49,321 nucleotides of DNA from Tardiphaga sp. (GTDB lineage: Bacteria; Pseudomonadota; Alphaproteobacteria; Rhizobiales; Xanthobacteraceae). The number at the start of each line of letters is the position of its first letter. Positions within the stretch are counted from its first letter, which is position 1. The stretch lies in contig NZ_JAQGJD010000017.1 of the NCBI RefSeq assembly GCF_028290785.1, positions 1 to 49,321 of the forward strand. The letters run 5' to 3'. Positions 34,452-43,147 of this stretch are shown here, piece after piece. The notes beneath the pieces were generated by a model that saw only the letters and a program-made list of their open reading frames with translations, ran no database searches and had not been told where the DNA came from. A program made the position numbers and the translations under genes.

Positions 34452-35951
34452 TCAAACCTGCAAAACCCCACGTACGCGCGCATATGCCGCAACATAAAGA
34501 CCTGGCATCAGCAGCGCGACCGCAAGGGCGATACATGCCATATAGGCGACGCCGCCGGCGAACAGCCGCTGAAAGGTTCCATCGAAGTGCTGGTGAACTT
34601 GCCAGCCCAGTAACGCCATCAGCGCTGCCGGAAAACTTGCGATGAAAATCAGAAACAGCAGCTTGCGCCGCGAATCGAGTGCGATAACGACGCCGGCGAG
34701 CAGAATGATACCACGGACGGTTTCACCCAGTCCAAGTAGCAATGTGCCGGAACCGCCCGCATCGAGAATATAAAATGTCAGAAGGTTAACCGCGATATTA
34801 ACCGTATAGGCCGTGACAATGATGACGGCCGCCGCAAAGTTGCGGCCCGCGCCATTGAGGATGCGGATCAGGATCCAGCCGAGCGTCGCCGCCCACAGGC
34901 CGACCGCGATGCCGCGCAGCGCCCCACTCGTCAGCAACAACGCCTGCTCGTTGAAGGCGCCGCGAAAGAACACCAGCCGGACGATCTCCGGCGCAAACAT
35001 CACCAGGAACATCGAGGCCGGCAACGCCAGCGCGAGGATCGGTCGGGCGATCGACTCGATCTGCGCGGCCGGATCTTTCGGCGGGTGGCTCGACAGCACC
35101 GCGAGCCCAACCGGCTGGCTGATCAGTAGCAGTGCGCTTTCGGTCAGTGTTCGTGCATAATCGAGCGAGGCGACCGCGCCGGTGGTGATGCGGGACGCCA
35201 GCGCGCGCTCCATCCAGACGTTGCCCTGCTCCGCCAAAGGCAGCGCCAGCAGCGGGCGCAGACGGCGCAGGAACTCGCGGCCGGCGGCCCACACCGATGC
35301 CCACGTCAGTCCGCGGAAACTCAGCACGCCCTCGCGCCACATGGTGAAGAGACCCCAGACGCCGAGCGCGTTGAAGGCGATTGCGAACGACCAGGCGAGG
35401 GTGTGCGAGTTGCCCGACATCGCCAGCAAGGCGATCCCCATCAGCACCGCGATATTGAGCAGGCTGGCGCGGATATTGGTGAGCCGCGTGCGCCCCAACG
35501 CTATTTCGCCGGCGGCGAGCACGTTGATCATGGCGGAGGCCGGCATGCCGAGCGCCATGATGCGCACGAAATCCAGCGTCAGGTTGCGACCCTCGGGCGT
35601 GAAGCCGCCGACGAAAACGTGGATCCATCGTTCGCCGAGTGCTTCGATGATCAGCGTCAGAATCACCGCGATGCCAGTCAGTGCCACGGTGAGCGCGGCC
35701 AGACGCCGCGGGCCGTCGCCGTCCTTGAGCGCGTCGCGATGCATCGGGATCATGATCGCCGGCACGCTTTCGTTCTGCAGGAACGCCAGCGGCAGCATCA
35801 CTGCCGTGGCCGCACCACGGAAACCGTCGGCCACCAGCGAGGCGCCAAGCACCTGCGCCATCAGGATCTCGCGGCCGAACCCGAGTACCTTGCTGGCCAG
35901 GGCGCCGCTGATCAGGGCCGCCGTGAAGCGGTGCATCGAAGTCTGGGCCAA
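34452..35951 (-). CDS. MurJ/MviN-like flippase (polysaccharide lipid flippase)
   Basis: 499 residues from a TTG at 35951; ATG at 35936 is the alternative (FTAALISGALASKVLGFGREILM begins the first helix either way). About 12-14 hydrophobic segments of the MOP superfamily, with VLGFGREILMAQVLGAS and FFRGAFNEQALLLTSGAL typical of MviN/MurJ. The context of Wzc-like protein, glycosyltransferases and deacetylase argues that it flips a lipid-linked exopolysaccharide unit (Wzx-like role) and not lipid II. It follows the small 36-codon gene by 2 bases. Confidence 0.85.
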   Translation of the reverse strand: MAQTSMHRFTAALISGALASKVLGFGREILMAQVLGASLVADGFRGAATAVMLPLAFLQNESVPAIMIPMHRDALKDGDGPRRLAALTVALTGIAVILTLIIEALGERWIHVFVGGFTPEGRNLTLDFVRIMALGMPASAMINVLAAGEIALGRTRLTNIRASLLNIAVLMGIALLAMSGNSHTLAWSFAIAFNALGVWGLFTMWREGVLSFRGLTWASVWAAGREFLRRLRPLLALPLAEQGNVWMERALASRITTGAVASLDYARTLTESALLLISQPVGLAVLSSHPPKDPAAQIESIARPILALALPASMFLVMFAPEIVRLVFFRGAFNEQALLLTSGALRGIAVGLWAATLGWILIRILNGAGRNFAAAVIIVTAYTVNIAVNLLTFYILDAGGSGTLLLGLGETVRGIILLAGVVIALDSRRKLLFLIFIASFPAALMALLGWQVHQHFDGTFQRLFAGGVAYMACIALAVALLMPGLYVAAYARVRGVLQV

Positions 35952-35953
35952 GG

Positions 35954-36064
35954 CTATTCCGCCGCTGCTGGGAGGATCGGGGCGTCGCCGGCCAGGCGAC
36001 GGCGACCTTCCGGCCCCGCGCCGGCCAGACGCTCAGCCTGAGACTGGAGCACCTCGGTATTCAC
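35954..36064 (-). CDS. Possible small gene between glycosyltransferase C and the flippase
   Basis: GTG at 36064 shares bases with the TGA of glycosyltransferase C (GTGA) and has AGGAGA 6 bases upstream. It runs 36 codons to TAG at 35954-35956, which lies 2 bases before the flippase TTG. The peptide begins VNTEVLQSQAERLAGAG and has an Arg-rich centre. It may be a real small protein, or a translated leader that couples translation of the flippase. Nothing similar is known to me. Confidence 0.4.
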   Translation of the reverse strand: MNTEVLQSQAERLAGAGPEGRRRLAGDAPILPAAAE

Positions 36065-37212
36065 GACACGTCTCCTGCTGTCGTATCAATGATAGCAGAA
36101 ATCGTCTGCAGCATCTGCGCCTTGCCGTAGTGCGCGCGTGCCCGCGCGTCGGCATAGGTCAATTGCGCCGCCAGTTCGGGCGGATGCGACATGACGGTAC
36201 GGATGGCGGCAGCCAGCGCACCGGCATCGCCCGGCGGCACCAGCGTTCCGGCGCGGCCGGCTTCCAGAATATCGGAGGCGGCGCCGGCGTCGGTGGCAAT
36301 CACCGGCACGCCGGCCAGCATCGCTTCCACCAGCGTGCGGCCGAACGGTTCGGGATCAATCGAGGGATGGATCACCGCATCGACGGCGCTCATCAGCCGC
36401 GGCACGTCGCTGCGCTGGCCGAGAAAATGCACGCGGTCGCCGAGACCGAGATCATCGATCATCTGGTGCAGCCTGGTTGCATAGGCCTGTTCGCCAAACA
36501 GCGCGTCGCCGGCGATGATGCAACTGACGCCCGGCGCCTGGGCCAGCGCCTGCAGCACCACATGCTGGCCCTTCCAGGCGGCGAGCCGGCTGAACACGCC
36601 GACCAGCGGGCCGGCGGGCAATTTCAATTCCTGGCGAACTTCGGCCGGAGACTTCGCCTCCCGCGCAATATCGAGGCCATTGGGAACGACGGCGATCAGA
36701 TCCGGTTTGCCGCCTTCGGCGATGAAGGCATCGGCGCAGGCCTGCGACGGCACTACCGCCCTGCTCGCGCAGAGGTTCGCCAGGGTGACTTGCACGCGAC
36801 GCTGCATGGCGCCGAAATGCGCGCCGCTGATGATATCGTGCAGGTGCCAGATCAGCGGTCGGCGCGCGATTTTTGCAGCGATCGCCGACAGCACGAAGGC
36901 CTTCTGCGAATTGGCATAGACCACGTCATGGCGGCGCGCGGCGCGGATCACTTCGACCACGATGGCCAGCAGCCGTCCTATCAGCGGAATGACTTTCAGC
37001 ACCGAACTGTCGCGGCGGACCTGAGCCAGCCCCTGCCCCCAACGCGACACTGCGACCTTGAGGCCGCGGCCGGCCAGCGCCGCCGCCAGCGGTCCATCCT
37101 CGAAAAGGAAGGCGGATTGCCCGGCGAAGGGCTCGACGATATCGAGCAGGACCAGTTCAGCGCCGGAAATCGAGCCGGTGTGACAGACGAACAGCACCCG
37201 AGGCGCAGCCAT
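36061..37212 (-). CDS. Glycosyltransferase family 4 protein (C)
   Basis: 383 residues, GT-B fold: RVLFVCHTGSISGAELVLLD at the N-terminus, then VVPNGLDIAREAK, GVFSRLAAWKGQHVVLQAL, and PEPFGRTLVEAMLAGVPVIATDAG with the EX7E donor motif. ATG 37212 overlaps the stop of the Wzc-like gene (TGATG), so translation is coupled. The sugar donor is unknown. Confidence 0.92.
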   Translation of the reverse strand: MAAPRVLFVCHTGSISGAELVLLDIVEPFAGQSAFLFEDGPLAAALAGRGLKVAVSRWGQGLAQVRRDSSVLKVIPLIGRLLAIVVEVIRAARRHDVVYANSQKAFVLSAIAAKIARRPLIWHLHDIISGAHFGAMQRRVQVTLANLCASRAVVPSQACADAFIAEGGKPDLIAVVPNGLDIAREAKSPAEVRQELKLPAGPLVGVFSRLAAWKGQHVVLQALAQAPGVSCIIAGDALFGEQAYATRLHQMIDDLGLGDRVHFLGQRSDVPRLMSAVDAVIHPSIDPEPFGRTLVEAMLAGVPVIATDAGAASDILEAGRAGTLVPPGDAGALAAAIRTVMSHPPELAAQLTYADARARAHYGKAQMLQTISAIIDTTAGDVS

Positions 37213-39488
37213 CAGATCGCCCCGGCATAGGCATTCTGGCCGATCGGTGATGACGCCGGGCCAGCTTCCGCGGCCATGGTGATGGCAATGCCGAACACCT
37301 CGCCGCCGGCCTTCCGGATCGCGCTGCAGGCGGCAACCGCCTGCCCCATCGAGGAACGGCCCGAGCGCATGCATAGCAGCACGCCATCCACCTGCCGCGC
37401 CAGCACGCCGATGTCGGTCTCGATGCCCGGCGACGGGCCGTCGATCAGCACCACGTCATACGACTGGCCCCACAGCAGCAGATCGGCCAGCGGCTTGCGC
37501 ATCAGCAGATCGGACGTCGCCGCCAATGGGCCGGCTGCGATGGCATCCAGGTTCGGCGTTGCGGTCTTGACCATGGCGTCGCGCGGCAGAATGTCGCCGC
37601 GAAGGATGCCCTGCAGACCGAGGCTGGGACGTAGCCCGAGCGCGGTCTCGAACTTCGGCGTGCCGATATCGCATTCGACCACCAGCACGCTGCGGCCCGT
37701 TGCGGCCAGGTGCTGCGCCAGCGCCAGGGTCAGGAACGTCTTGCCCTCGGCAGTCGCCGGCGAGGCGACGAGAATCTTGCGCCGGCTACGCGAGCTGCCC
37801 GCGACGAACAGCGCCGCTGCCAGGTTGCGTAGACCGTCCTGATAGGCGCTGTCCTGCTGTGCGAGCGCCAGCGCCTTCGCCAGCGACGAACCGGATTGCG
37901 CGGTCAGAATCGCGCCGATCGGCGATTCAGAGGCATCCTTCTTCACCGCCGGAAGCCGCGCCAGAATCGGCGCACCGGTGACGACAGACAATTCCGATGA
38001 CGAGCCGGCCATCGGTGGCGCCGCGCGTTCGGGCACCGTGACCGGCCGGGCTACGGCGGCGGCCACCGGGACCACCGGCGGCGCACTTGGAGGCGTTGGG
38101 GCTTTCGTCCGCGCCGGCATCGCGATCTGCATCCGCGGCAGCTTGCCGAGGTTGACGCGGTCACCGAACAACGCCGCGGCCAGCCCCAGCAGCAGGCCGA
38201 TGGTGGCGCCGGCCGCCAGGAACGGCGCCTTCTTCGGGAAGAACGGCTTGATCGGCATTTCGGCCAGGCTGACCAGCCGGGTGCTGCCGATCAGCACGCG
38301 GCGCTCGGTTTCCAGCTCGCTGGCGCGCTTGTAGAGGTCGGCATATTGCTGCCGCTTGATTTCGGTGCTGCGCACCATGCTCTCGATCGAGGCTTCGTCC
38401 GAGGTCGCGGACCCGACTTCCGCCTTGACCGCCTCCATCTGCTTCTTCAGCGACGTCACCAGCAGATCATTGGCGTCGTAAGCCTTCTGCGCGCTGATCG
38501 CGATGCTCGACACTTCGGTCGCCATGCGCTCCTTGATCGAAGCCGCCTCCTGCTCGAGCGCGCGCAGCGATGGATGTCGCGGCCCCAGCACATTGGCCTG
38601 GCTGGCGAGCTGCGCGCTGACCACGGTAAGCTGCTGCTTGAGATCGGCGATCGAGCGGTTCGACAGCACCGACGGCGCGTCGCTGGCGCCACGCGACTGG
38701 TTGGCCTTGATTTCCTGCAGCCGCGCCGCGGCTTCCGCACGCGCGGTCTCCGCCGTCGAAAGCTGCTGGCTGATGCTGGTGAGGCGTTCCGAGCTGATCG
38801 GCGCCAGCGACCCGCGCATCAGGCCCTTGGCGCGGCGGAACGCCTGGATCTTGGCGTCGGCCTCGCGCAGCTCGCCGTCGAGCTGGCGGGCTTCCTTCCA
38901 GAGATAGGACGCGGCGGTCTCGCGGCTGTCGGAACCGGCGGTGCGCTGGTCGTCGAGAAACGCGTTGGTCAGCGCGTTGGCCATCCTCTGCGCCACTTCG
39001 GGTAGCGGCGACTGGTAGGAGATGTTGATGACGCGGGAACGGCCGACCGCGCCGATCGAATAGTTGGTCTGGGCATAATCGACGAAGGCGCCGCTATCGG
39101 ACTTCAGCTTGTCGCAGCCGGACCCGCCGCGGACGTGACATTCCTCTGTTGCCGCTTCGAGCACGCCGGGCACCGCCATCGCCAGCCGCATCACCCGCGG
39201 CGATCGCACCACCAGCAGCTGGCTTTCGAGATCGGCGGGATCGCCGATCTTCTGTGCCCACGCGGCCGAAGCATTGCTGTTCGCAGGTTCCTGTTCGGCG
39301 ACGATCACCGAACCCGTGGCAAGATAACGCACCGGCAGCACCACGAGGGCGACTACCGTCAGCACCATCACGCCGCAGAACACCCCCGCGAACAATTGCC
39401 GATGCCGCCATACGTTCTGTAGCGGCCCTCGTCCCTCGACGGTCTCGGCGGTTGCAGTGCTATCAATGGTCGGGCGTTGGCTGAACAT
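37212..39488 (-). CDS. Wzc-like exopolysaccharide co-polymerase with BY-kinase-type ATPase domain
   Basis: 758 residues from ATG 39488. Wzz-type N-terminal domain with first membrane helix at about 32-52, a long periplasmic coiled-coil region (about 190-400), a second helix near 430, a Pro/Ala-rich cytoplasmic linker and an ATPase domain (about 560-758). Walker A at about 574-583 is SPATAEGKTF; Walker A' reads VLVVECDIGTP, with Glu in place of the first Asp; Walker B is VVLIDGPSPG. The C-terminus holds only one Tyr (NAYAGAI), not a tyrosine cluster, so autophosphorylation may be reduced. It controls polymer chain length and export. First gene of the exopolysaccharide operon. Confidence 0.9.
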   Translation of the reverse strand: MFSQRPTIDSTATAETVEGRGPLQNVWRHRQLFAGVFCGVMVLTVVALVVLPVRYLATGSVIVAEQEPANSNASAAWAQKIGDPADLESQLLVVRSPRVMRLAMAVPGVLEAATEECHVRGGSGCDKLKSDSGAFVDYAQTNYSIGAVGRSRVINISYQSPLPEVAQRMANALTNAFLDDQRTAGSDSRETAASYLWKEARQLDGELREADAKIQAFRRAKGLMRGSLAPISSERLTSISQQLSTAETARAEAAARLQEIKANQSRGASDAPSVLSNRSIADLKQQLTVVSAQLASQANVLGPRHPSLRALEQEAASIKERMATEVSSIAISAQKAYDANDLLVTSLKKQMEAVKAEVGSATSDEASIESMVRSTEIKRQQYADLYKRASELETERRVLIGSTRLVSLAEMPIKPFFPKKAPFLAAGATIGLLLGLAAALFGDRVNLGKLPRMQIAMPARTKAPTPPSAPPVVPVAAAVARPVTVPERAAPPMAGSSSELSVVTGAPILARLPAVKKDASESPIGAILTAQSGSSLAKALALAQQDSAYQDGLRNLAAALFVAGSSRSRRKILVASPATAEGKTFLTLALAQHLAATGRSVLVVECDIGTPKFETALGLRPSLGLQGILRGDILPRDAMVKTATPNLDAIAAGPLAATSDLLMRKPLADLLLWGQSYDVVLIDGPSPGIETDIGVLARQVDGVLLCMRSGRSSMGQAVAACSAIRKAGGEVFGIAITMAAEAGPASSPIGQNAYAGAI

Positions 39489-39820
39489 GCGCGTCAGACT
39501 GTCTTGTTCAAAGGGGCGGACGCGTTGCAGCGCCGATGCACGCCACCGCCGACCGACCACCCGTGAACTGGCGCAACACGCATCTTAAACCCCTTGCGAG
39601 CCGGCCTGAGCAATAGGAAAGGACCACCGCATGCACGGGTCAGCTGTCCGCCGATTTACCGATGTTTTGGTTAAGAGCAGGTTTAGAATGGAATTTGCAG
39701 GTAACCGCTTGCCTAATTGATAGGCTCCGACGTCGCGTTTTGCCGGTGCGCATCACTCATAGGCGGGCCTTTTACGCCGGAAACCAAATTGCGGAGCTTC
39801 GGGAAACGTATCCCCGCCAA
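39489..39820. other. 332-base intergenic region upstream of the exopolysaccharide operon
   Basis: It separates the start of the Wzc-like gene from the end of livF; both genes lie on the minus strand. It must hold the exopolysaccharide promoter. A weak pair read on the minus strand, TTGCTC (39608-39613) and TTTAAG (39584-39589), is the best I find. I see no convincing terminator for livF, no RNA gene and no repeat. Confidence 0.4.
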
Positions 39821-40534
39821 CTAGTGGATCCCGACGCCGACGAGCCGATCGACGAGCGCACGGTCCGAGATCAACTCCGCCGGCGCTCCGGTCCAGCTGG
39901 TGCGGCCGCGCTCCATCACCATCACACTGTCGGCGAAATCCAGCGCGCGCTCGATCTGTTGCTCGACCAGGATAATGGTGACCTCCTTGGTGGCGGCAAG
40001 CCGCGCCAGCAGTGCCATCAACTCGTCGCAGATCACCGGCGCGAGACCCTCGAGCGGCTCATCCAGCAGCAAAACCTGCGGCTTGCCGAGCAATGTGCGG
40101 GCCATCGACAGCATCTGCTGCTCGCCGCCTGACAATTGCTTGCCATAGTTGCCGCGGCGCTCGCGCAGCCGCGGAAACATCTCGTAGGCCTCGCCCAGCG
40201 CCGACGCCGGCCGGCCTTTCAACCCGGTGCGCAGGTTTTCCTCGACGGTCAGCGACGCAAAGATATCGCGCGTCTGCGGCACGTAGCCGATTCCGCGATC
40301 GGCACGCGCCGAGGTGCGCTTTCCAGTGACATCTTCATCGCCGATCCTGATCTGGCCGCCATGGCGCGTCGACAGGCCCATCAGGGTCGCCAGCAGCGTG
40401 GTCTTGCCCATGCCATTGCGGCCGAGCACGGCGAGACGGTCGCCGGCCTGCACCGCAAACGAGATGTCCTCGATGATCCGCGTCGGGCCATAGCCGGCGC
40501 AGAGGCCGGTGACTTCAAGGGACGCGGCGGGCAT
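39821..40534 (-). CDS. livF: Branched-chain amino-acid-type ABC transporter ATP-binding protein LivF
   Basis: 237 residues. Walker A GRNGMGKT at 38-45, Q-loop VPQTRDIFASLTVEENL, signature LSGGEQQM, Walker B VLLLDEPLEGLAP (the LivF-specific form) and H-loop region EQQIERAL. ATG 40534 is chosen because GGGAG lies 8 bases before it; it lies inside the end of livG, so the two genes overlap by 20 bases. The last gene of the long minus-strand operon, with LivG, LivM and LivH for the same transporter. Confidence 0.93.
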   Translation of the reverse strand: MPAASLEVTGLCAGYGPTRIIEDISFAVQAGDRLAVLGRNGMGKTTLLATLMGLSTRHGGQIRIGDEDVTGKRTSARADRGIGYVPQTRDIFASLTVEENLRTGLKGRPASALGEAYEMFPRLRERRGNYGKQLSGGEQQMLSMARTLLGKPQVLLLDEPLEGLAPVICDELMALLARLAATKEVTIILVEQQIERALDFADSVMVMERGRTSWTGAPAELISDRALVDRLVGVGIH

Positions 40535-41279
40535 CGGCATAGCTCCCGAGATAGGCACGGCGCACTTCGTGGTCGGCGGTGACGTCCTTCGGCGATCCCT
40601 CGAAGATCAGCCGGCCGGCCGCCAGCACCAGCACGCGAGTGGCGAACTTGAACACCAGATCCATGTCGTGCTCGATCATCAGCACGGCGATATCCGCAGG
40701 CAACTGGTTGATCGCGTCGAGAATCTTCGGCGCCTCGTCGTGCGGCACGCCGGCGGCCGGTTCGTCCAGCAGCAGCACCTTGGGGCGCAAGGCGAGGCCG
40801 ATGGCCAGCTCGATCAGCCGTTGCTGGCCGTAGGCGAGCTCTACCACCTTGCGATAGGCCAGACGATCGAGGCCGAGATTGGCCAGGATCTCGCTCCACT
40901 CGGCGCGCACGTCGGGCCGCTCCGTCGAAACCGAAAAGAACCGCTTGCTGATGCGCCTGCGCTGCATGATCGCCAGCGCGACGTTGTCGGCCACGGTGAG
41001 ATTCTGGAACAGCCGCGTGGTCTGGAAGGTGCGCACCAGGCCACGCTGCACGCGCTCGGGGATGCTGAGGCCATTGATCTCCTCGCCCGATATCAGGAAC
41101 TGGCCGGCGCTCGGCGCGATGTCGCCGGTGATCAGATTGACCAAGGTGGTCTTCCCGGCGCCGTTCGGCCCGATCAGCGCGACGCGGTCGCCGGCGCCGA
41201 GTGTGAAGCTGACGTCGTCGGTGACCCGCAGGCCGCCGAACGACCGCGAGATGTTGCGCGCTTCGAGCAAGGCGGTCAT
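40515..41279 (-). CDS. livG: ABC transporter ATP-binding protein LivG
   Basis: 254 residues. Walker A GPNGAGKT at 37-44, RTFQTTRLFQNLTVADNV (LivG-type Q-loop region), a partly changed signature region (LAYGQQRLIELAIGLA, with Ala-Tyr-Gly in place of LSGG), Walker B VLLLDEPAAGV and IEHDMDLVF. ATG 41279 overlaps the livM stop (ATGA). It pairs with LivF to power import. Confidence 0.93.
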   Translation of the reverse strand: MTALLEARNISRSFGGLRVTDDVSFTLGAGDRVALIGPNGAGKTTLVNLITGDIAPSAGQFLISGEEINGLSIPERVQRGLVRTFQTTRLFQNLTVADNVALAIMQRRRISKRFFSVSTERPDVRAEWSEILANLGLDRLAYRKVVELAYGQQRLIELAIGLALRPKVLLLDEPAAGVPHDEAPKILDAINQLPADIAVLMIEHDMDLVFKFATRVLVLAAGRLIFEGSPKDVTADHEVRRAYLGSYADARRVP

Positions 41280-42274
41280 GACGCCCTCCCCTTGGTGAGC
41301 CGGCGCGCCAGCGACAGCGCTGGCTCGATCAGGCCCTTGGGCGCGAACACCACGATCAGGATCAGCAACAGCCCGACCAGCGTCATCCAGTGGAATGGGT
41401 TGGCGGCGGCGACGATGTGCTCGAAGATCATGAAGATTATTGTGCCAGCCAGCGCGCCCCACAGATGCCCCGCGCCGCCGAGCACCAGCATCACCAGCAC
41501 CTCGGCGGAGCGCTCGAAGGCGACGCCGTCGAGCCCGACCACGCCGGTGCTCATGGCGGTGAGCGCGCCGCCGACGCCGGCCACCGCGCCGGATACGCCA
41601 TACATGAGCACGAGGCGCGGATAGACCGCGACGCCGATCATTTTGGCGCGCAGGTCGTCATCCTTGATGGCGCGGCACATCAGCCCGAACGGCGAGCGCA
41701 CGAAGCGCGTCAGCGCCACGAAAACGATGATCAGGATGGCTAGCGAAAACAGATAAGCGGTGCGGCTGTACATGTCGAAATTGTAGATGCCAAACACCTT
41801 GCCGGGCGTGATGCCCGACAGACCGTCACTGCCACCGGTTAGCCATTGCAGCTTGTTGGCGAGCGCCGCGACCAACTGCCCGACGGCGATAGACAGCACG
41901 AGTTGCGGCAGCCCGCGAAACCGGGCGATCAGCGCGCCGGAGATCAGCCCCATCAGCGTGCCAGCAAAGATGCCGATCGCCAGCAGCGCGAGCGGATCGG
42001 TGACGCCTCGCACGCAGGCGATGCCGGCGGCATAGGCGGCTACGCCGAACTGAGCGGCGTGGCCGAGCGTGGCGATGCCGCAATAGCCGGTGACCAGATC
42101 CAGCGACAGCACCAGGAAGGAGATGCCGATCAACCGCGTCAGGAACGCGAGGTCGTCGGGAAACAGATAGTAACCGATGGCGCCAATCACAGCGATAGCC
42201 AGCGCGCTGCCGGCTTCCTGCAGCAGCGGAAGGCGGCGTCTGGCGGGCACGTCGTTGGTCGCAATGCCGGTCAT
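41276..42274 (-). CDS. livM: ABC transporter permease LivM
   Basis: 332 residues with about 8-9 hydrophobic segments. LivM block SLDLVTGYCGIATLGHAAQFGVAAYAA near residue 60 and GRALKDDDLRAKMIG-like text RAIKDDDLRAKMIGVAVYP before the last helices. The N-terminal extension present in some family members is short. ATG 42274 overlaps the livH stop (ATGA). One of the two permease subunits. Confidence 0.93.
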   Translation of the reverse strand: MTGIATNDVPARRRLPLLQEAGSALAIAVIGAIGYYLFPDDLAFLTRLIGISFLVLSLDLVTGYCGIATLGHAAQFGVAAYAAGIACVRGVTDPLALLAIGIFAGTLMGLISGALIARFRGLPQLVLSIAVGQLVAALANKLQWLTGGSDGLSGITPGKVFGIYNFDMYSRTAYLFSLAILIIVFVALTRFVRSPFGLMCRAIKDDDLRAKMIGVAVYPRLVLMYGVSGAVAGVGGALTAMSTGVVGLDGVAFERSAEVLVMLVLGGAGHLWGALAGTIIFMIFEHIVAAANPFHWMTLVGLLLILIVVFAPKGLIEPALSLARRLTKGRAS

Positions 42275-43140
42275 GCGTGCGACCTGCCGAACAGGCCGTG
42301 CGGGAACAGGAACACGATGCAGATCACCGCAAGATAGAAGAAGAACTCGCCGAATTCCGGCGCCAGATATTTGCCGGTGGTGTCGGCAAGGCCGAGCAGC
42401 ATCGACGCCGATAGCGCGCCCATGATCGAGCCCGCGCCGCCGACCGAGACCACCACCAGGAACGTCACCATGTAGCGCAGCGCATAAAACGGCTCGATCG
42501 GCAGGATTTCGGCGCCGACCACGCCGCCGAACGCGCCGAGCCCGATGGCCAGCGCGAAGGTCGCGGCGTAGATGATCTCGGTGCGGATGCCCAGGGCATC
42601 GGCCATGCCGCTGTGATCGACGGAGGCGCGCAGCTTGATGCCGAATTCGGTCTTCTCGATCAGCCACCACAGCGACAGCGCGGTCACGAGGCCGCAGGCG
42701 ATCACGAACAGCCGGTGCGTTGGGACCGAGCGGAAGCCGATGTCTAGCGGGCCGCTCAACAGCGGCGGCAGCGGGATCGTCTTCAGCGACGGTCCGAAGA
42801 TGAAATTGACTACGCCGATGATCAGGAAGGTGATGCCGATGGTCATCAGCACCTGGATCAGCGGATCGGATTTGCGATAGATGCGTCGATACAGCAGCAG
42901 TTCGAACGGGATCGAGACCAGGATGGTGCCGACCACCGCCAGCAGGATCGCGACGCTGTAATGCACGTGCAGGTCGCGAATCGCGTAGGAGGCAAGATAG
43001 CCGCCGATCATGGCGAAGGCGCCGTGCGCCAGGTTCACCACACGCATAAGCCCCATCATGATCGACAGGCCAATCGAGATGATGAACAGCACCATGCCGT
43101 AAGCGACGGCGTCGGTGAGGATGCTGAGAGCGAGGCGCAT
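42271..43140 (-). CDS. livH: ABC transporter permease LivH
   Basis: 289 residues, about 8 hydrophobic segments, with the LivH hallmark GLSIMMGLMRVVNLAHGAFAM in the first third and ASVDHSGMADALGIRTEIIYAATFALA in the cytoplasmic loop. ATG 43140 is chosen because the family N-terminus starts there; the upstream extension has no hydrophobic character. It starts 7 bases after the stop of the YtcJ-like amidohydrolase, so it is in the same operon. Confidence 0.93.
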   Translation of the reverse strand: MRLALSILTDAVAYGMVLFIISIGLSIMMGLMRVVNLAHGAFAMIGGYLASYAIRDLHVHYSVAILLAVVGTILVSIPFELLLYRRIYRKSDPLIQVLMTIGITFLIIGVVNFIFGPSLKTIPLPPLLSGPLDIGFRSVPTHRLFVIACGLVTALSLWWLIEKTEFGIKLRASVDHSGMADALGIRTEIIYAATFALAIGLGAFGGVVGAEILPIEPFYALRYMVTFLVVVSVGGAGSIMGALSASMLLGLADTTGKYLAPEFGEFFFYLAVICIVFLFPHGLFGRSHA

Positions 43141-43147
43141 GGTCACC

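Noticed and set aside
35182-37230. A 682-codon plus-strand frame opposite the flippase and glycosyltransferase C
   Set aside because: It is an antisense shadow of well-supported genes and has no ribosome binding site.
39821-43140. The Liv genes as a general branched-chain amino acid transporter
   Set aside because: They are embedded in a catabolic operon with a Rieske oxygenase and amidohydrolase, so a dedicated importer for that substrate is more likely; the ligand remains unknown.
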